Below are positions 53,315 through 62,224 of a DNA stretch of 64,000 bases, piece after piece (the stretch's first letter is position 1; every line of letters starts with the position of its first letter). Made by a program: the position numbers and the translations under genes. This stretch comes from Roseovarius mucosus DSM 17069 (lineage in GTDB: Bacteria > Pseudomonadota > Alphaproteobacteria > Rhodobacterales > Rhodobacteraceae). A model generated the notes under the pieces. The model was not told the DNA's origin, searched no databases, and worked only from the letters and a program-made list of their open reading frames with translations. The stretch spans positions 1 to 64,000 of the forward strand of contig NZ_KN293991.1 in the NCBI RefSeq assembly GCF_000768555.3, given 5' to 3'.

Positions 53315-54685
53315 TTATCCCAGCACCGATTGCACGGCTTTTGTGGTTTTGTGAATCACCTCATCCGCCTCGGATTTCGTCAGGCAGAAGGGCGGCGCAA
53401 AGCCCAGGATGTCGCCCTGCGGCATGGCCCGCGCAATGACACCCGTGGCCGCCAGCGCGGCAGAAACCTGCGGCCCCACCTTGTCGGCGGCCTCAAAGAA
53501 GACCCGATCATCGCGATCCTTGACGAACTCCACAGCGCAGAGCATCCCTTCGCCGCGCACCTCGCCGACATGCGCATGCGCTCCCAGAGCCTCGGCCATG
53601 CCACGATTAAGATAGCCGCCCACTTCACGGTTGTTGGCGATCAGGTTCAGATCATCTAGCAACTTGAGGTTGGCCACCCCCGCCGCCGCACCGATGGGAT
53701 GCGCCGAATAGGTCCAGCCATGGCCAATGGGGCCATTCTCATCCGTGCCCTGCTCCAGCACCTTCCACATACGGTCACTGACGATGCTGCCCGAGAGCGG
53801 CGCATAGGCGCTGGTAAGGCCCTTGGCGATCGTGATGAGGTCCGGCTTCATTCCATAGTGATCCGAACCGAACATGGTGCCCAAACGCCCAAAGCCCGTC
53901 ACGACCTCATCAGCCACAAGCAGGATGTCATGCTTGGCCAGCACCTCTTGAATGGCGGCCCAATAGCCTGCGGGCGGCGGCACGATACCACCGGTGCCCA
54001 GCACCGGCTCGCCGATAAAGGCGGCGATTGTATCAGCCCCCTCGCGCGCGATCAGCGCCTCCAACTCCGCCACGCAATGCGCGACGAACTGCGCCTCAGT
54101 CTGATCCAGATTGGCGCGGCGGAAATAATAGGGGGCCTCGGTGTGGATCACCTGCGCCAGCGGCAGGTCGAATTTCTTGTGGAAGAGTTCGAGCCCGGTG
54201 AGCGAGCCGGTCATCAGCCCCGAACCGTGATAACCGCGCCAACGGCTGATGATCTTCTTCTTTTCAGGCCGTCCAAGGATGTTGTTGTAATACCAAATCA
54301 GCTTGACGTTGGTCTCGTTGGCGTCACTGCCCGAGAGGCCAAAATAGACCTTGGACATATGCGCCGGTGCGCGGTCCAGAACCATCTTGGCCAAGGTGAT
54401 CGACGCCTCGGTCCCGTGCCCCACATAGGCGTGATAATAGGCCAGTTCCCGTGCCTGCGCGGCGATCGCCTCGGCAATCTCTTGACGGCCGTAGCCCACG
54501 TTGACGCAGTAAAGCCCGGCAAAGGCATCAAGCAGGCGATTGCCGTCGCGATCCTCGATATGACTGCCGCTGCCGGTCTTGATCACGCGGTTGGGTGCCT
54601 CGCCGCGTGCGAACTGCGCAAGATGCGTGGAGGGGTGAAAGAAATTCTCGCGATCCCATTGATCGAGTTGGTCATTCCGCAGCAT
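53315..54685 (-). CDS. Class III aminotransferase (diaminobutyrate/putrescine transaminase-like)
   Basis: A 456-residue fold-type I, class III aminotransferase. The PLP lysine is Lys288 in ITIAKGLTSAYAPLSG, the pyridine-binding aspartate is Asp259 in LLVADEVVTGFGRLGTMFG, and SGSDANETNVKLIWYY is the cofactor phosphate segment. It resembles omega-amine:pyruvate enzymes. With doeA and eutBC upstream, DoeD/Atf-type activity (L-2,4-diaminobutyrate transaminase) is a reasonable role; putrescine-pyruvate aminotransferase is the main alternative. The semialdehyde dehydrogenase gene is 79 bases upstream on the same strand. Confidence 0.88.
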   Translation of the reverse strand: MLRNDQLDQWDRENFFHPSTHLAQFARGEAPNRVIKTGSGSHIEDRDGNRLLDAFAGLYCVNVGYGRQEIAEAIAAQARELAYYHAYVGHGTEASITLAKMVLDRAPAHMSKVYFGLSGSDANETNVKLIWYYNNILGRPEKKKIISRWRGYHGSGLMTGSLTGLELFHKKFDLPLAQVIHTEAPYYFRRANLDQTEAQFVAHCVAELEALIAREGADTIAAFIGEPVLGTGGIVPPPAGYWAAIQEVLAKHDILLVADEVVTGFGRLGTMFGSDHYGMKPDLITIAKGLTSAYAPLSGSIVSDRMWKVLEQGTDENGPIGHGWTYSAHPIGAAAGVANLKLLDDLNLIANNREVGGYLNRGMAEALGAHAHVGEVRGEGMLCAVEFVKDRDDRVFFEAADKVGPQVSAALAATGVIARAMPQGDILGFAPPFCLTKSEADEVIHKTTKAVQSVLG

Positions 54686-54764
54686 TTTTGTTCCTTTCGT
54701 TTGTTCTGGGGCACCGGAATTTTGAAAAAATTCCAGGCCGAAATCTTTTCAAGATTTCGTCTGC

Positions 54765-56240
54765 TCACGCCCAATCGCGGCAGACATATTTGATCTCCAT
54801 AAATTCCTCCATGCCGCGCCGCGCCCCTTCACGGCCCAGCCCCGATTGCTTGACCCCACCAAAGGGGATCGGTGCGCCCGTGACCTTGGTGCGGTTCACC
54901 GCCACCATGCCGAATTGCAGCGCCCGCGTCATGCGATAGATGCGGCGCGGATCGTGGCAGTGCAAATAGGCGATTAGGCCATATTCAGTAGCATTGGCGC
55001 GGGCGACCACTTCTTCTTCGGTGTCAAAGGGCGTGATTGCGGCCACTGGACCAAAGGTCTCATCGCGCATGATCTCGGCGGCGTCGGGCACATCCGTCAG
55101 AACAGTTGGTTGATAGAAAAGCGGTCCTAGGGCATCGCGCTTGCCACCGCAGGCCAGCGTCGCGCCATGCGCCAGAGCATCGGCCACATGCTCTTCCTGC
55201 TTTCGAATGGCCTTCTCGTTCATCAACGGGCCGATGTCGGGATCGTCTATGCCGCGCCCGATGGTGAGCCTCTGTACTGCGTCTGTAAAACGTCGGCAGA
55301 ATTCCTCGTAAATCGCGCGCTCTACATAGATGCGGTTCGCCCCCAGACAGTCCTGTCCGGATGTAGCGAATTTTGCCTTGATCGTTTCATTTACGGCCGC
55401 GTCCAGATCGGCATTCTTAAACACGATCACGGGCGCATGACCGCCCAATTCCAGCACCAGTTTCTTGACCGTCCCGGCGCATTGGCGATAAAGTAACTGC
55501 CCGATATTGGTCGAGCCGGTAAAGCTAAGGACACGCACGCGGGCATCTTGGGTCCAAGGTTCGACCACCACGGCGGCATTACCCGTGACCACGTTGAACA
55601 CACCCGCCGGAAACCCCGCCCGTTCAGCCAATTCGGCTAGGGCCAGCGCGGAATACGGCGTTTCGGCGCTTGGGTGCGCGACCACGGTGCAACCCGCCGC
55701 CATCGCCGCCGCCGCCTTGCGTGTGAGCATGGCTGAGGGAAAATTCCACGGCGTGATGAGCGCCGCCACGCCCACCGGCTCCAGCCACAGCTCCACCTCG
55801 GCATCGGGCAGGTGGCTTGTGACTCCTTCGATATTGGGGCGCTTGGCCTCTTCGGCATAATACTCCACGAAACTCGCGGCATAGTCTATCTCGCCACGTG
55901 CTTCACTTAGGGGTTTGCCCTGCTCCAGCACCATGATCCGCGCGAGGTCTTCGCGATGCGCAAGGATCAGATCGAACCAGCGGCGGAGAAGTGCTGCGCG
56001 GTCTTGCGGCAGGGTCATCGCCCAGCCGCCAAACGCACCCTGCGCCGCATCGACCGCGGCACAAGCCTGATCTGCGCTGAGGCTGGCGACGGCCCCCAGC
56101 GCACTGCCATCGGCAGGGTTGGTTACGGCAAAGGTTGCCGTATCGTCTCCACCAACCCATTTGCCACCCACATAGGCAAAGCTGCGCACAAGGCGTGTGT
56201 CGGTGATTCCGTTGCGGGTCCAGATGGCTGAGTCGGACAT
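54765..56240 (-). CDS. Semialdehyde dehydrogenase (succinate/aspartate-semialdehyde type)
   Basis: A 491-residue aldehyde dehydrogenase of the GabD type. The catalytic cysteine is Cys298 (SGQDCLGANRIYV) and the general base Glu264 (LVLELGGHAPVIV), with LITPWNFPSAM and FTGSTNIGQLL in the cofactor domain. The C-terminal KQSGLGREGARRGMEEFMEIKYVC is standard for succinate-semialdehyde dehydrogenase. In the ectoine route (DoeC/Ssd) the equivalent oxidises aspartate semialdehyde to aspartate. Both roles are possible. It lies between the Lrp-type gene and the aminotransferase gene. Confidence 0.9.
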   Translation of the reverse strand: MSDSAIWTRNGITDTRLVRSFAYVGGKWVGGDDTATFAVTNPADGSALGAVASLSADQACAAVDAAQGAFGGWAMTLPQDRAALLRRWFDLILAHREDLARIMVLEQGKPLSEARGEIDYAASFVEYYAEEAKRPNIEGVTSHLPDAEVELWLEPVGVAALITPWNFPSAMLTRKAAAAMAAGCTVVAHPSAETPYSALALAELAERAGFPAGVFNVVTGNAAVVVEPWTQDARVRVLSFTGSTNIGQLLYRQCAGTVKKLVLELGGHAPVIVFKNADLDAAVNETIKAKFATSGQDCLGANRIYVERAIYEEFCRRFTDAVQRLTIGRGIDDPDIGPLMNEKAIRKQEEHVADALAHGATLACGGKRDALGPLFYQPTVLTDVPDAAEIMRDETFGPVAAITPFDTEEEVVARANATEYGLIAYLHCHDPRRIYRMTRALQFGMVAVNRTKVTGAPIPFGGVKQSGLGREGARRGMEEFMEIKYVCRDWA

Positions 56241-56257
56241 AGTGACGCTCCCTTCGC

Positions 56258-56286
56258 GCCAAAGAATGTCTTGGCTCTGCCAAAGA
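56258..56286. promoter_or_regulatory. Direct repeat GCCAAAGA upstream of the semialdehyde dehydrogenase
   Basis: GCCAAAGA occurs at 56258-56265 and again at 56279-56286, exactly 21 bases (two helical turns) apart, and TTGGC-tct-GCCAA (56271-56283) is an inverted repeat overlapping the second copy. It lies just upstream of the dehydrogenase start. An Lrp-type regulator is encoded next door, so this is a candidate binding site. Confidence 0.35.
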
Positions 56287-56350
56287 GAGAGACTGAAGTT
56301 TGCCGCAAGCGCAGACTAATCTTCTGCCAGGCACCCACAAAAAAGATGAT

Positions 56351-56824
56351 TCATTCGAAAAACATCTCGAGCGGCGGCAGGCGCGGTGATTTGACCGGCT
56401 TGGTCACGATGTAGGTGAAATAGCGCGCGAGCCCGATCCGCGCCTCAAGCATCTCATCAATGAGCCGCTGATAGGTGTCGATGTCACGGGTCACGATCTG
56501 CATGAGATAGTCAAACCCGCCCCCCAGCGCCCAACAGGCCGTCACCTCGCCGTAGCGCTGCATACTGTCCTCGAAGGCGCGGAATGAGGCGGGCGTATGA
56601 TCCGCCAATTCCACCGCAACAAAGACGGTCACATGCGACCCCAGTTTCCTGAGATTGATACGCGCATGATACCCTTCGATCAGGCCAGCCTCTTCCAGCC
56701 GTTTGAGCCGCTCCCAGCACGGGCTGGCCGAAAGACCCACCCGCTCCGCCAGATCAGCCTTGGTGATGCGGCCCTCATCAGCCAGCACCCGCAGAATATC
56801 GAGATCGCGCGCATCAAGTTTCAT
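56351..56824 (-). CDS. Lrp/AsnC-family regulator of the ectoine-type cluster (DoeX-like)
   Basis: A 157-residue Lrp-type regulator: helix-turn-helix MKLDARDLDILRVLADEGR then LAERVGLSASPCWERLKRLE, and a RAM domain with TVFVAVELADHTPASF. The start overlaps the eutC stop by 4 bases (ATGA). In described ectoine clusters an AsnC-type protein (DoeX/AsnC) sits beside ssd and atf, exactly as here. It is not closely similar to the other Lrp protein at 33089. Confidence 0.92.
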   Translation of the reverse strand: MKLDARDLDILRVLADEGRITKADLAERVGLSASPCWERLKRLEEAGLIEGYHARINLRKLGSHVTVFVAVELADHTPASFRAFEDSMQRYGEVTACWALGGGFDYLMQIVTRDIDTYQRLIDEMLEARIGLARYFTYIVTKPVKSPRLPPLEMFFE

Positions 56825-57810
56825 GCGGTGATGACCGTGCCCAGATCGCGCCCCTTGAGCCGCGCCATCACATGCGTGGCAATCGCCGTATCCTGCACGC
56901 CGGTGCCGGTCAGATCGCAAATGGTGATCTCGGACTCGCTCGTGCGCCCGCGCGCGCGCCCCCGAATCACATCCCCGAGTTCGACCGGCGCGCCTTTGGT
57001 CCATATCCCGGCCTCGATCGCGCTGCGCAACTCGCCCAAGTGTTCCACCTGCGTCGCGCGATCGGCAACGTAGAGATCGGCCTTGATCAAGGCCTGCGGA
57101 TCAATTTCGTTCTTGCCCGCCTGATCTGACCCCATGGCGGTGATATGCAATTCGGGATGTAGCCATTTCGCCTCGATCACCGGGGACTGTGCCGGGGTGG
57201 TGGTAATGACCAACTGGCTGGCAAGCACCAGATCGGCAGGAGAGTCTACCACGCGGATAACGCATTTGAGGTCCGCCAGATCGGCCGCGCAGGCGCGCGC
57301 GCGCTCGGCATCCCGCCCCCAGATGAGCAGCCGGTCAAACGGACGCACCAGCCGCGCCGCCCGCGCCTGAAGCCGTGCCTGAACACCCGTGCCGATGATA
57401 CCTACGGTATGCACAGTCTCGGGAGCGAGATGCTGCGCCGCGACCGCACCGGCGGCAGCCGTGCGCAAATCGGTCAGATAGCCATTGTCGAGGAATACCG
57501 CCTCGACCAGACCGGTCTTGGCGGAAAACAGAATCATCAGCCCGTTGAGACTGGGCAGTCCCAGCTTGGGGTTGTCAAAGAACCCCGGGCTGACCTTGAT
57601 CGCGAATCCGTCAAAGCCGGGGATATAGGCGGTCTTTACATCCACCTCGCCATGCACATCCGCGAGGTCCATCGACATCACCGGCGGCATGACAACGCCG
57701 CCATCCGAGAGCGCCCCAAAGGCTTTCTCGATCACGTTGACGGTTTCACGGTCCAGCTTCACCGCGCCGCGCAATTCCGCCTCTGTCACGATCCGAATAT
57801 CATGTGCCAT
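56821..57810 (-). CDS. eutC: Ornithine cyclodeaminase-like protein EutC
   Basis: A 329-residue member of the ornithine cyclodeaminase/mu-crystallin family, with the Rossmann motif in TVGIIGTGVQARLQARAA and the terminal motif DLTGTGVQDTAIATHVMA. In ectoine utilisation clusters EutC accompanies EutB. Other members of this fold reduce imines (BhcD at 17564 in this window). The gene overlaps eutB by 11 bases and the regulator by 4, so all three are coupled. The reaction is not proven; imine reduction of the EutB product is my inference. Confidence 0.85.
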   Translation of the reverse strand: MAHDIRIVTEAELRGAVKLDRETVNVIEKAFGALSDGGVVMPPVMSMDLADVHGEVDVKTAYIPGFDGFAIKVSPGFFDNPKLGLPSLNGLMILFSAKTGLVEAVFLDNGYLTDLRTAAAGAVAAQHLAPETVHTVGIIGTGVQARLQARAARLVRPFDRLLIWGRDAERARACAADLADLKCVIRVVDSPADLVLASQLVITTTPAQSPVIEAKWLHPELHITAMGSDQAGKNEIDPQALIKADLYVADRATQVEHLGELRSAIEAGIWTKGAPVELGDVIRGRARGRTSESEITICDLTGTGVQDTAIATHVMARLKGRDLGTVITA

Positions 57811-58801
57811 ATGTCTTACCCTTAATTACCTTGTCGCCCAAAATCACATCCTGCCCGGTCACAACCCTGGTGAACATCGCCATATCGAGATTGCGGCCGG
57901 TGATGATGGTGGCGGTCGGCCCTTTGGGTGCCACCTTGCCACTCAGCACCGCAGCGATGCCCACAACACAGGCCCCTTCTGCCACGATCCGGTCCTCGTA
58001 ATAGAGCACCTGCATCGCGGTATAAATCTCTTCTTCAGTAACGAGGATCACATCATCCAGCAAATCGCGACACATGGCAAAACTCAGACGATTTGCCATG
58101 CCGATGCCGCCGCCCAGACTATCGGCAAGGCTTGGCACCTCTTCAACCTCGACAGGATGGCCGGCGCGCAGGCTCTCATACATCGCGGCGCCTCGGTCCA
58201 TGCTGATGCCGATGACGCGCAGGTCGGGTTTGATCGTCTTGGCAGCCAGCGCAACGCCTGCCGCCAGACCGCCACCCGACAGGGGTATGAGCAGCGTTTC
58301 CAGATCAGGGCGCGCCGCCATGAGTTCCAGCCCGATGGTGCCCTGGCCCGCAATCACCAGCGGGTCGTCAAAGGGCGAGATTTCGGTCAGCCCGTCCTTG
58401 GCAACCAGACGCTCTGCCTCGGCCTGGGCAGCGTCCTGAGAGCGGCCGATGATCCGCACCTCGGCCCCCAACGCCCGAATACCATCAACCTTGGCCTGCG
58501 GCACCAATTCCGACATGCAGATCACCGCCCGCAAGCCACGTGCCCGCGCCGCATAGGCCACGCCACGGCCATGGTTGCCGGTCGAGCAACAGGTAACGCC
58601 AGCCGCGTCCTGCGCCCCCGCCACGGCATTGAGCGCGCCACGCAGCTTGAACGCGCCGATGGGCTGCATATTCTCCAGCTTGAGTAGGAACTCACCGCCC
58701 ACAATCCCGCTCATATAGGGCGAAGGCACCAGCGGTGTGTGATCCGCCACCCCGGCAATCACCTGTGCCGCAGCGAGGACATCGGCCAGAACAGGGCGCA
58801 T
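57800..58801 (-). CDS. eutB: Threonine dehydratase-like protein EutB (hydroxyectoine utilisation)
   Basis: A 333-residue PLP-dependent dehydratase. The PLP lysine is Lys52 (GAFKLRGALNAV) and the glycine loop is LSGGGLAAGVAL. As in BhcB no ACT domain is present. EutB is found in clusters for hydroxyectoine use, where dehydration of a beta-hydroxy diamino acid has been proposed. It overlaps eutC by 11 bases and is divergent from doeA, with 167 bases between them that must hold both promoters; I see no clear operator there. Confidence 0.87.
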   Translation of the reverse strand: MRPVLADVLAAAQVIAGVADHTPLVPSPYMSGIVGGEFLLKLENMQPIGAFKLRGALNAVAGAQDAAGVTCCSTGNHGRGVAYAARARGLRAVICMSELVPQAKVDGIRALGAEVRIIGRSQDAAQAEAERLVAKDGLTEISPFDDPLVIAGQGTIGLELMAARPDLETLLIPLSGGGLAAGVALAAKTIKPDLRVIGISMDRGAAMYESLRAGHPVEVEEVPSLADSLGGGIGMANRLSFAMCRDLLDDVILVTEEEIYTAMQVLYYEDRIVAEGACVVGIAAVLSGKVAPKGPTATIITGRNLDMAMFTRVVTGQDVILGDKVIKGKTYGT

Positions 58802-58968
58802 CTTGGTATTCCTCCGTCAGATTGCGCGCAGCTTGCGTCGCGGCGAGCCTAGCGTCAACTCCGCGCCGCGAGATGGTCTGAAAACGACAGGATGGGGCGT
58901 TTTTCTTGGGGCGGGCGGCGGCCAAAGCCACAACTATAGTCAGGACATTTTAACTACGGACTCTCGAC

Positions 58969-60153
58969 ATGATCGAAAAAGACCTGCCCTTTTCGGCACA
59001 GGAATACCAGCGACGGCTGGACAAGACCCGCGCCGCCATGGCCCGGCTTGACCTTGACGCGCTCTTTGTCACCGACCCGTCCAACCAGCATTGGCTGACA
59101 GGCTATGATGGCTGGTCGTTCTATGTGCATCAGGGCGTTCTGGTCTTTCCCGAGGCAGATCCGATCTGGTGGGGCCGCAATCAGGATGCCAATGGCGGCG
59201 TGCGCACTGTCTGGATGACGGACGACCGCGTGATCGGCTATGCCGACAACTACGTGCAATCGACCGAGCGCCACCCGATGCAGGATCTGGCGGAGCGGCT
59301 CAAGGGCATGGGCCTTGCCGACAAGCGGATCGGCGTGGAAATGGACAATTACTATTTCTCCGCCAAGGCAATGCAGACCCTGCGCGAGGAACTGCCAGAG
59401 GCCACATTCCTCGACGCCACCGCGCTGGTGAACTGGCAGCGTACGGTGAAATCCGAGGAAGAACTGGGTTTCATGCGCAAGGCTGCGCTGATTTCGGAAA
59501 AGATCACCGACGGGCTGATGGAACGGGTCGAACCGGGCATCCCCAAGAACGAGATCGTGGCCGAGATTTTCCGCGATGCCATCCGAGGGGTCGAGGGTGC
59601 GTGGGGTGACTATCCCGCCATCGTGCCGCTCTTGCCGTCAGGCTCTGACGCCGCAGCACCGCACCTGACGTGGAATGGGCGCGCATTCGCGACAGGCGAG
59701 GCGACGTTCTTTGAAATCTCGGGCTGTTACCGGCGCTATCACGCACCTTTCTGCCGCACGCTCTTTCTGGGCAAGCCGCCGCAATTCCTGCTCGATGCGG
59801 AAAAGGCGCTGGTCGAGGGGTTAGAGGCAGGACTTGAGGCCGCGAAGGCGGGCAACCGCGCCTGCGACATTGCCAATGCGTTGGCCGCCCCGCTAGAACG
59901 CGCCGGGATCGAACGTGGCGCGCGCTGTGGCTATCCCATCGGTCTGAGCTATCCGCCCGACTGGGGCGAGCGCACGATTTCGCTGCGCTCCGAGGATGAA
60001 ACCGTGCTGGAGCCAGGGATGACATTCCATTTCATGCCCGGTCTTTGGATGTCAGACTGGGGATTGGAAATCACCGAGTCCATTCTGATCAAGGAAAGCG
60101 GCCCGGCGGAAACATTCTGCAACCGCCCGCGCAAGATGTTCGTCAAGGATTGA
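58969..60153 (+). CDS. doeA: Ectoine hydrolase DoeA (EutD), M24-family
   Basis: A 394-residue creatinase/M24-fold protein. The family-specific stretches YQRRLDKTRAAMARL, SNQHWLTGYDGWSFYVHQ, NYVQSTERHPM, RVKSEEE-like TVKSEEELGFMRKAA, DYPAIVPLLPSGSDAAAPH and GYPIGLSYPPDWGERT match ectoine hydrolase closely. DoeA opens ectoine to N-acetyl-diaminobutyrate, normally deacetylated by DoeB. No doeB/eutE gene is found in the window. The leader has no strong Shine-Dalgarno. A perfect terminator follows. Confidence 0.9.
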   Translation: MIEKDLPFSAQEYQRRLDKTRAAMARLDLDALFVTDPSNQHWLTGYDGWSFYVHQGVLVFPEADPIWWGRNQDANGGVRTVWMTDDRVIGYADNYVQSTERHPMQDLAERLKGMGLADKRIGVEMDNYYFSAKAMQTLREELPEATFLDATALVNWQRTVKSEEELGFMRKAALISEKITDGLMERVEPGIPKNEIVAEIFRDAIRGVEGAWGDYPAIVPLLPSGSDAAAPHLTWNGRAFATGEATFFEISGCYRRYHAPFCRTLFLGKPPQFLLDAEKALVEGLEAGLEAAKAGNRACDIANALAAPLERAGIERGARCGYPIGLSYPPDWGERTISLRSEDETVLEPGMTFHFMPGLWMSDWGLEITESILIKESGPAETFCNRPRKMFVKD

Positions 60154-60160
60154 GCAGACA

Positions 60161-60187
60161 AGGCCCCCACATCGACTGTGGGGGCCT
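60161..60187. terminator. Strong terminator between convergent doeA and metallohydrolase genes
   Basis: AGGCCCCCACA (60161-60171) and TGTGGGGGCCT (60177-60187) form a perfect 11-bp stem with a 5-base loop, 7 bases after the doeA stop and 14 before the stop of the opposite gene. It can serve both. Confidence 0.75.
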
Positions 60188-60201
60188 ATTGCAACCCGGC
60201 T

Positions 60202-61152
60202 CTATTCCCATTCCATCTGTTCATAGACACGGCCCGCGTTCTTGGTGGCCAGTTCTTCGAACGTATCAAGGTGGGTATAGGCGGATTGGTCGACGTAATA
60301 AGCCCCGGCCAGATCACCGCCGGCGTCGATATGCGCGCGGATTTGGGCGCGCAGGTGTTCCAAATAGCCCTTGGTGTAGCGGCGCACCTGATCCATGTTG
60401 GTCGGGTGGCCGTGACCGGGGATCACATAGGTGGCACCCAGCGGCTCGAATTCAGCATCCCAAGTTTCCAGCCAATCCGCCGTGATCGTATCGGGGAAGA
60501 TCGGTAACATGCGTTCGTGAAACGCCATGTCACCGGAAATCACGAGGCTTTGCTCCGGCAGCCATACGACAATATCTCCGGGGCTATGGGCTGGCCCAAG
60601 ATAGCGTGCCTCGATCCGAACATCGCCCATCTCGACGATATACTCCTCGCTGAAGGTCTCGGTCGGCAGCACCACGCTGGTGCCTTCGGCGCGCTCCTTG
60701 GTCACGCGCTGCGCCGCCTCGAGATCACCGCCGCCATGATTTTCGAACTCGGCCGCCGCATCGCTATGTGCCACGATGGGCACGCCCTGTTCCGCCCAAT
60801 AGGAATTGCCCAACATGGCGTGGCCCTGACCGTTTTCATTGAACACCAGCTTGACGGGCTGATCGGTAACGATCTTGATTTCATCGTGCAGGGCCTTGGC
60901 CAGCCCGTAGGATGCGCCACCGTTGATCACTACCACGCCATCGCCCGTGACGATGAAACTGAGGTTGTTGTTGTGTCCTGCATTTTCATAGGTCGGGGGT
61001 GCGGTCGCCCCGATGGCGGACCAGACCTGCGGGATCACCTCGACCGGTTTGGAATAGAGCAGCGAGGCCGGGTATTGATCGGGGATATCCTCGCTCGCGA
61101 CGGCGGCGCTGGCGGCGCAGAGCAAGAGAGTGCCGAGGGTCACACGCATCAT
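60202..61152 (-). CDS. Metallo-beta-lactamase-fold protein with degenerate metal motif
   Basis: A 316-residue exported protein (signal RVTLGTLLLCAASAAVASE) with the MBL fold: NNLSFIVTGDGVVVING, then FNENGQGHAMLGN, AHSPGDIVVW, SGDMAFH and PGHGHPT. The usual HxHxDH metal motif is replaced by ENGQGH (residues 106-111), so two histidines and the aspartate are lost, and the VVDTG strand end is VINGG. The later His and Asp ligands remain. It is related to the metallohydrolases found with quinoprotein systems. Start ATG at 61152 (or 61149) behind GGAGG; the upstream gene ends 1 base before it. Confidence 0.85.
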   Translation of the reverse strand: MMRVTLGTLLLCAASAAVASEDIPDQYPASLLYSKPVEVIPQVWSAIGATAPPTYENAGHNNNLSFIVTGDGVVVINGGASYGLAKALHDEIKIVTDQPVKLVFNENGQGHAMLGNSYWAEQGVPIVAHSDAAAEFENHGGGDLEAAQRVTKERAEGTSVVLPTETFSEEYIVEMGDVRIEARYLGPAHSPGDIVVWLPEQSLVISGDMAFHERMLPIFPDTITADWLETWDAEFEPLGATYVIPGHGHPTNMDQVRRYTKGYLEHLRAQIRAHIDAGGDLAGAYYVDQSAYTHLDTFEELATKNAGRVYEQMEWE

Positions 61153-61153
61153 C

Positions 61154-62068
61154 TCAGACCTCCGCCACGAAGCGGTAGGCATCGCCATTGCGTTCGACCC
61201 GACCCAACCCGCCCCCGGGCAGATGAAAGCCGACCATCGCCATCTGATCGGTCGCCAACTGGTCGAGGAGTCGCGTGCGCGTCGCGATCCCTGTCTCGGC
61301 ATCCTGATCCGAGCCGCTAGCCCAATCAGGCCGCGCAAAGGCCAAATGACCGTTGCCGATGGCATCACCCACGACCAATGCCGCCTCTGTCCCCTGACGG
61401 ATTTCAAACGCCATGTGGCCGGGCGTATGGCCGGGCGTATCATGTGCGAGGATACCCGGCAGAACCTCTTGCCCGCCATCGATGAATTCCATCCGATCCT
61501 CAATCGCCGCCAGACGCCGGGCAGCCCCCACGGCAAAACTTGCCCGCTCTGCACCGATGCTCTCGACCGTGGCGGGGTCTGTCCAATACTCCCATTCCGC
61601 CTGCCCGATCATGTAGCTGGCATTGGCGAACACGGGATCGTCAAAGTCATCCAGTACGCCCCAAAGGTGATCCGGGTGCGCATGGGTAAAGAGGACATGG
61701 GTGATGTCATCGGCGCTGACTCCGATGGCGTCAAGTGCCTCGAGGATTTTCCCAGCACTCGGCATGAACCCAGACCCTGACCCCGCATCGAAGAGCACCG
61801 TGCGCTCAGCATCCTGAAACAGCGTCAGATTGCAGGGCGGCTCGACCGTGTCGCCAGTGATGCCGTATTGCGCCAGAACAGGCGCGGCATCAGCAGCGGG
61901 CAGGTTGCCCAACAAAAAATCCATTGGCAACACGAGATTACCGTCGCTAAGCGTGGTGATCCTGAAGTTCCCGAGGGTCAACTCAGTAGCGGCAAAGCTG
62001 GGGCGCGGCAGCCCGACAAGGGCGCTGGCCCCCATAGCCGCCAGAATCTGGCGTCGGTGCAAATTCAT
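61154..62068 (-). CDS. MBL-fold metallohydrolase, Tat-exported
   Basis: A 304-residue metallo-beta-lactamase-fold protein with an RRQ-type Tat signal (NLHRRQILAAMGASALVGL). The metal motif THAHPDH is intact (His129, His131, Asp133, His134), with DTPGHTPGH and LVVGDAIGNGHLAF supplying later ligands. It should hydrolyse an ester, thioester or lactone-type bond in the periplasm; the substrate is unknown. GGGGAGGAAATC precedes the ATG. It is paired with the degenerate paralogue downstream, which suggests a shared role. Confidence 0.88.
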   Translation of the reverse strand: MNLHRRQILAAMGASALVGLPRPSFAATELTLGNFRITTLSDGNLVLPMDFLLGNLPAADAAPVLAQYGITGDTVEPPCNLTLFQDAERTVLFDAGSGSGFMPSAGKILEALDAIGVSADDITHVLFTHAHPDHLWGVLDDFDDPVFANASYMIGQAEWEYWTDPATVESIGAERASFAVGAARRLAAIEDRMEFIDGGQEVLPGILAHDTPGHTPGHMAFEIRQGTEAALVVGDAIGNGHLAFARPDWASGSDQDAETGIATRTRLLDQLATDQMAMVGFHLPGGGLGRVERNGDAYRFVAEV

Positions 62069-62224
62069 GATTTCCTCCCCCTTATTTATTCGCATTTGTG
62101 AATATGATGCTCTGACATGTGTCAAAACACAAGTCAAAACAAGGCTGCGTTTGATGCTGATTTCCACGCAGAGATGCGGTAGGAACGCTGCATCGAACCT
62201 CTTAATGCGTGATCATCAAAGCCC

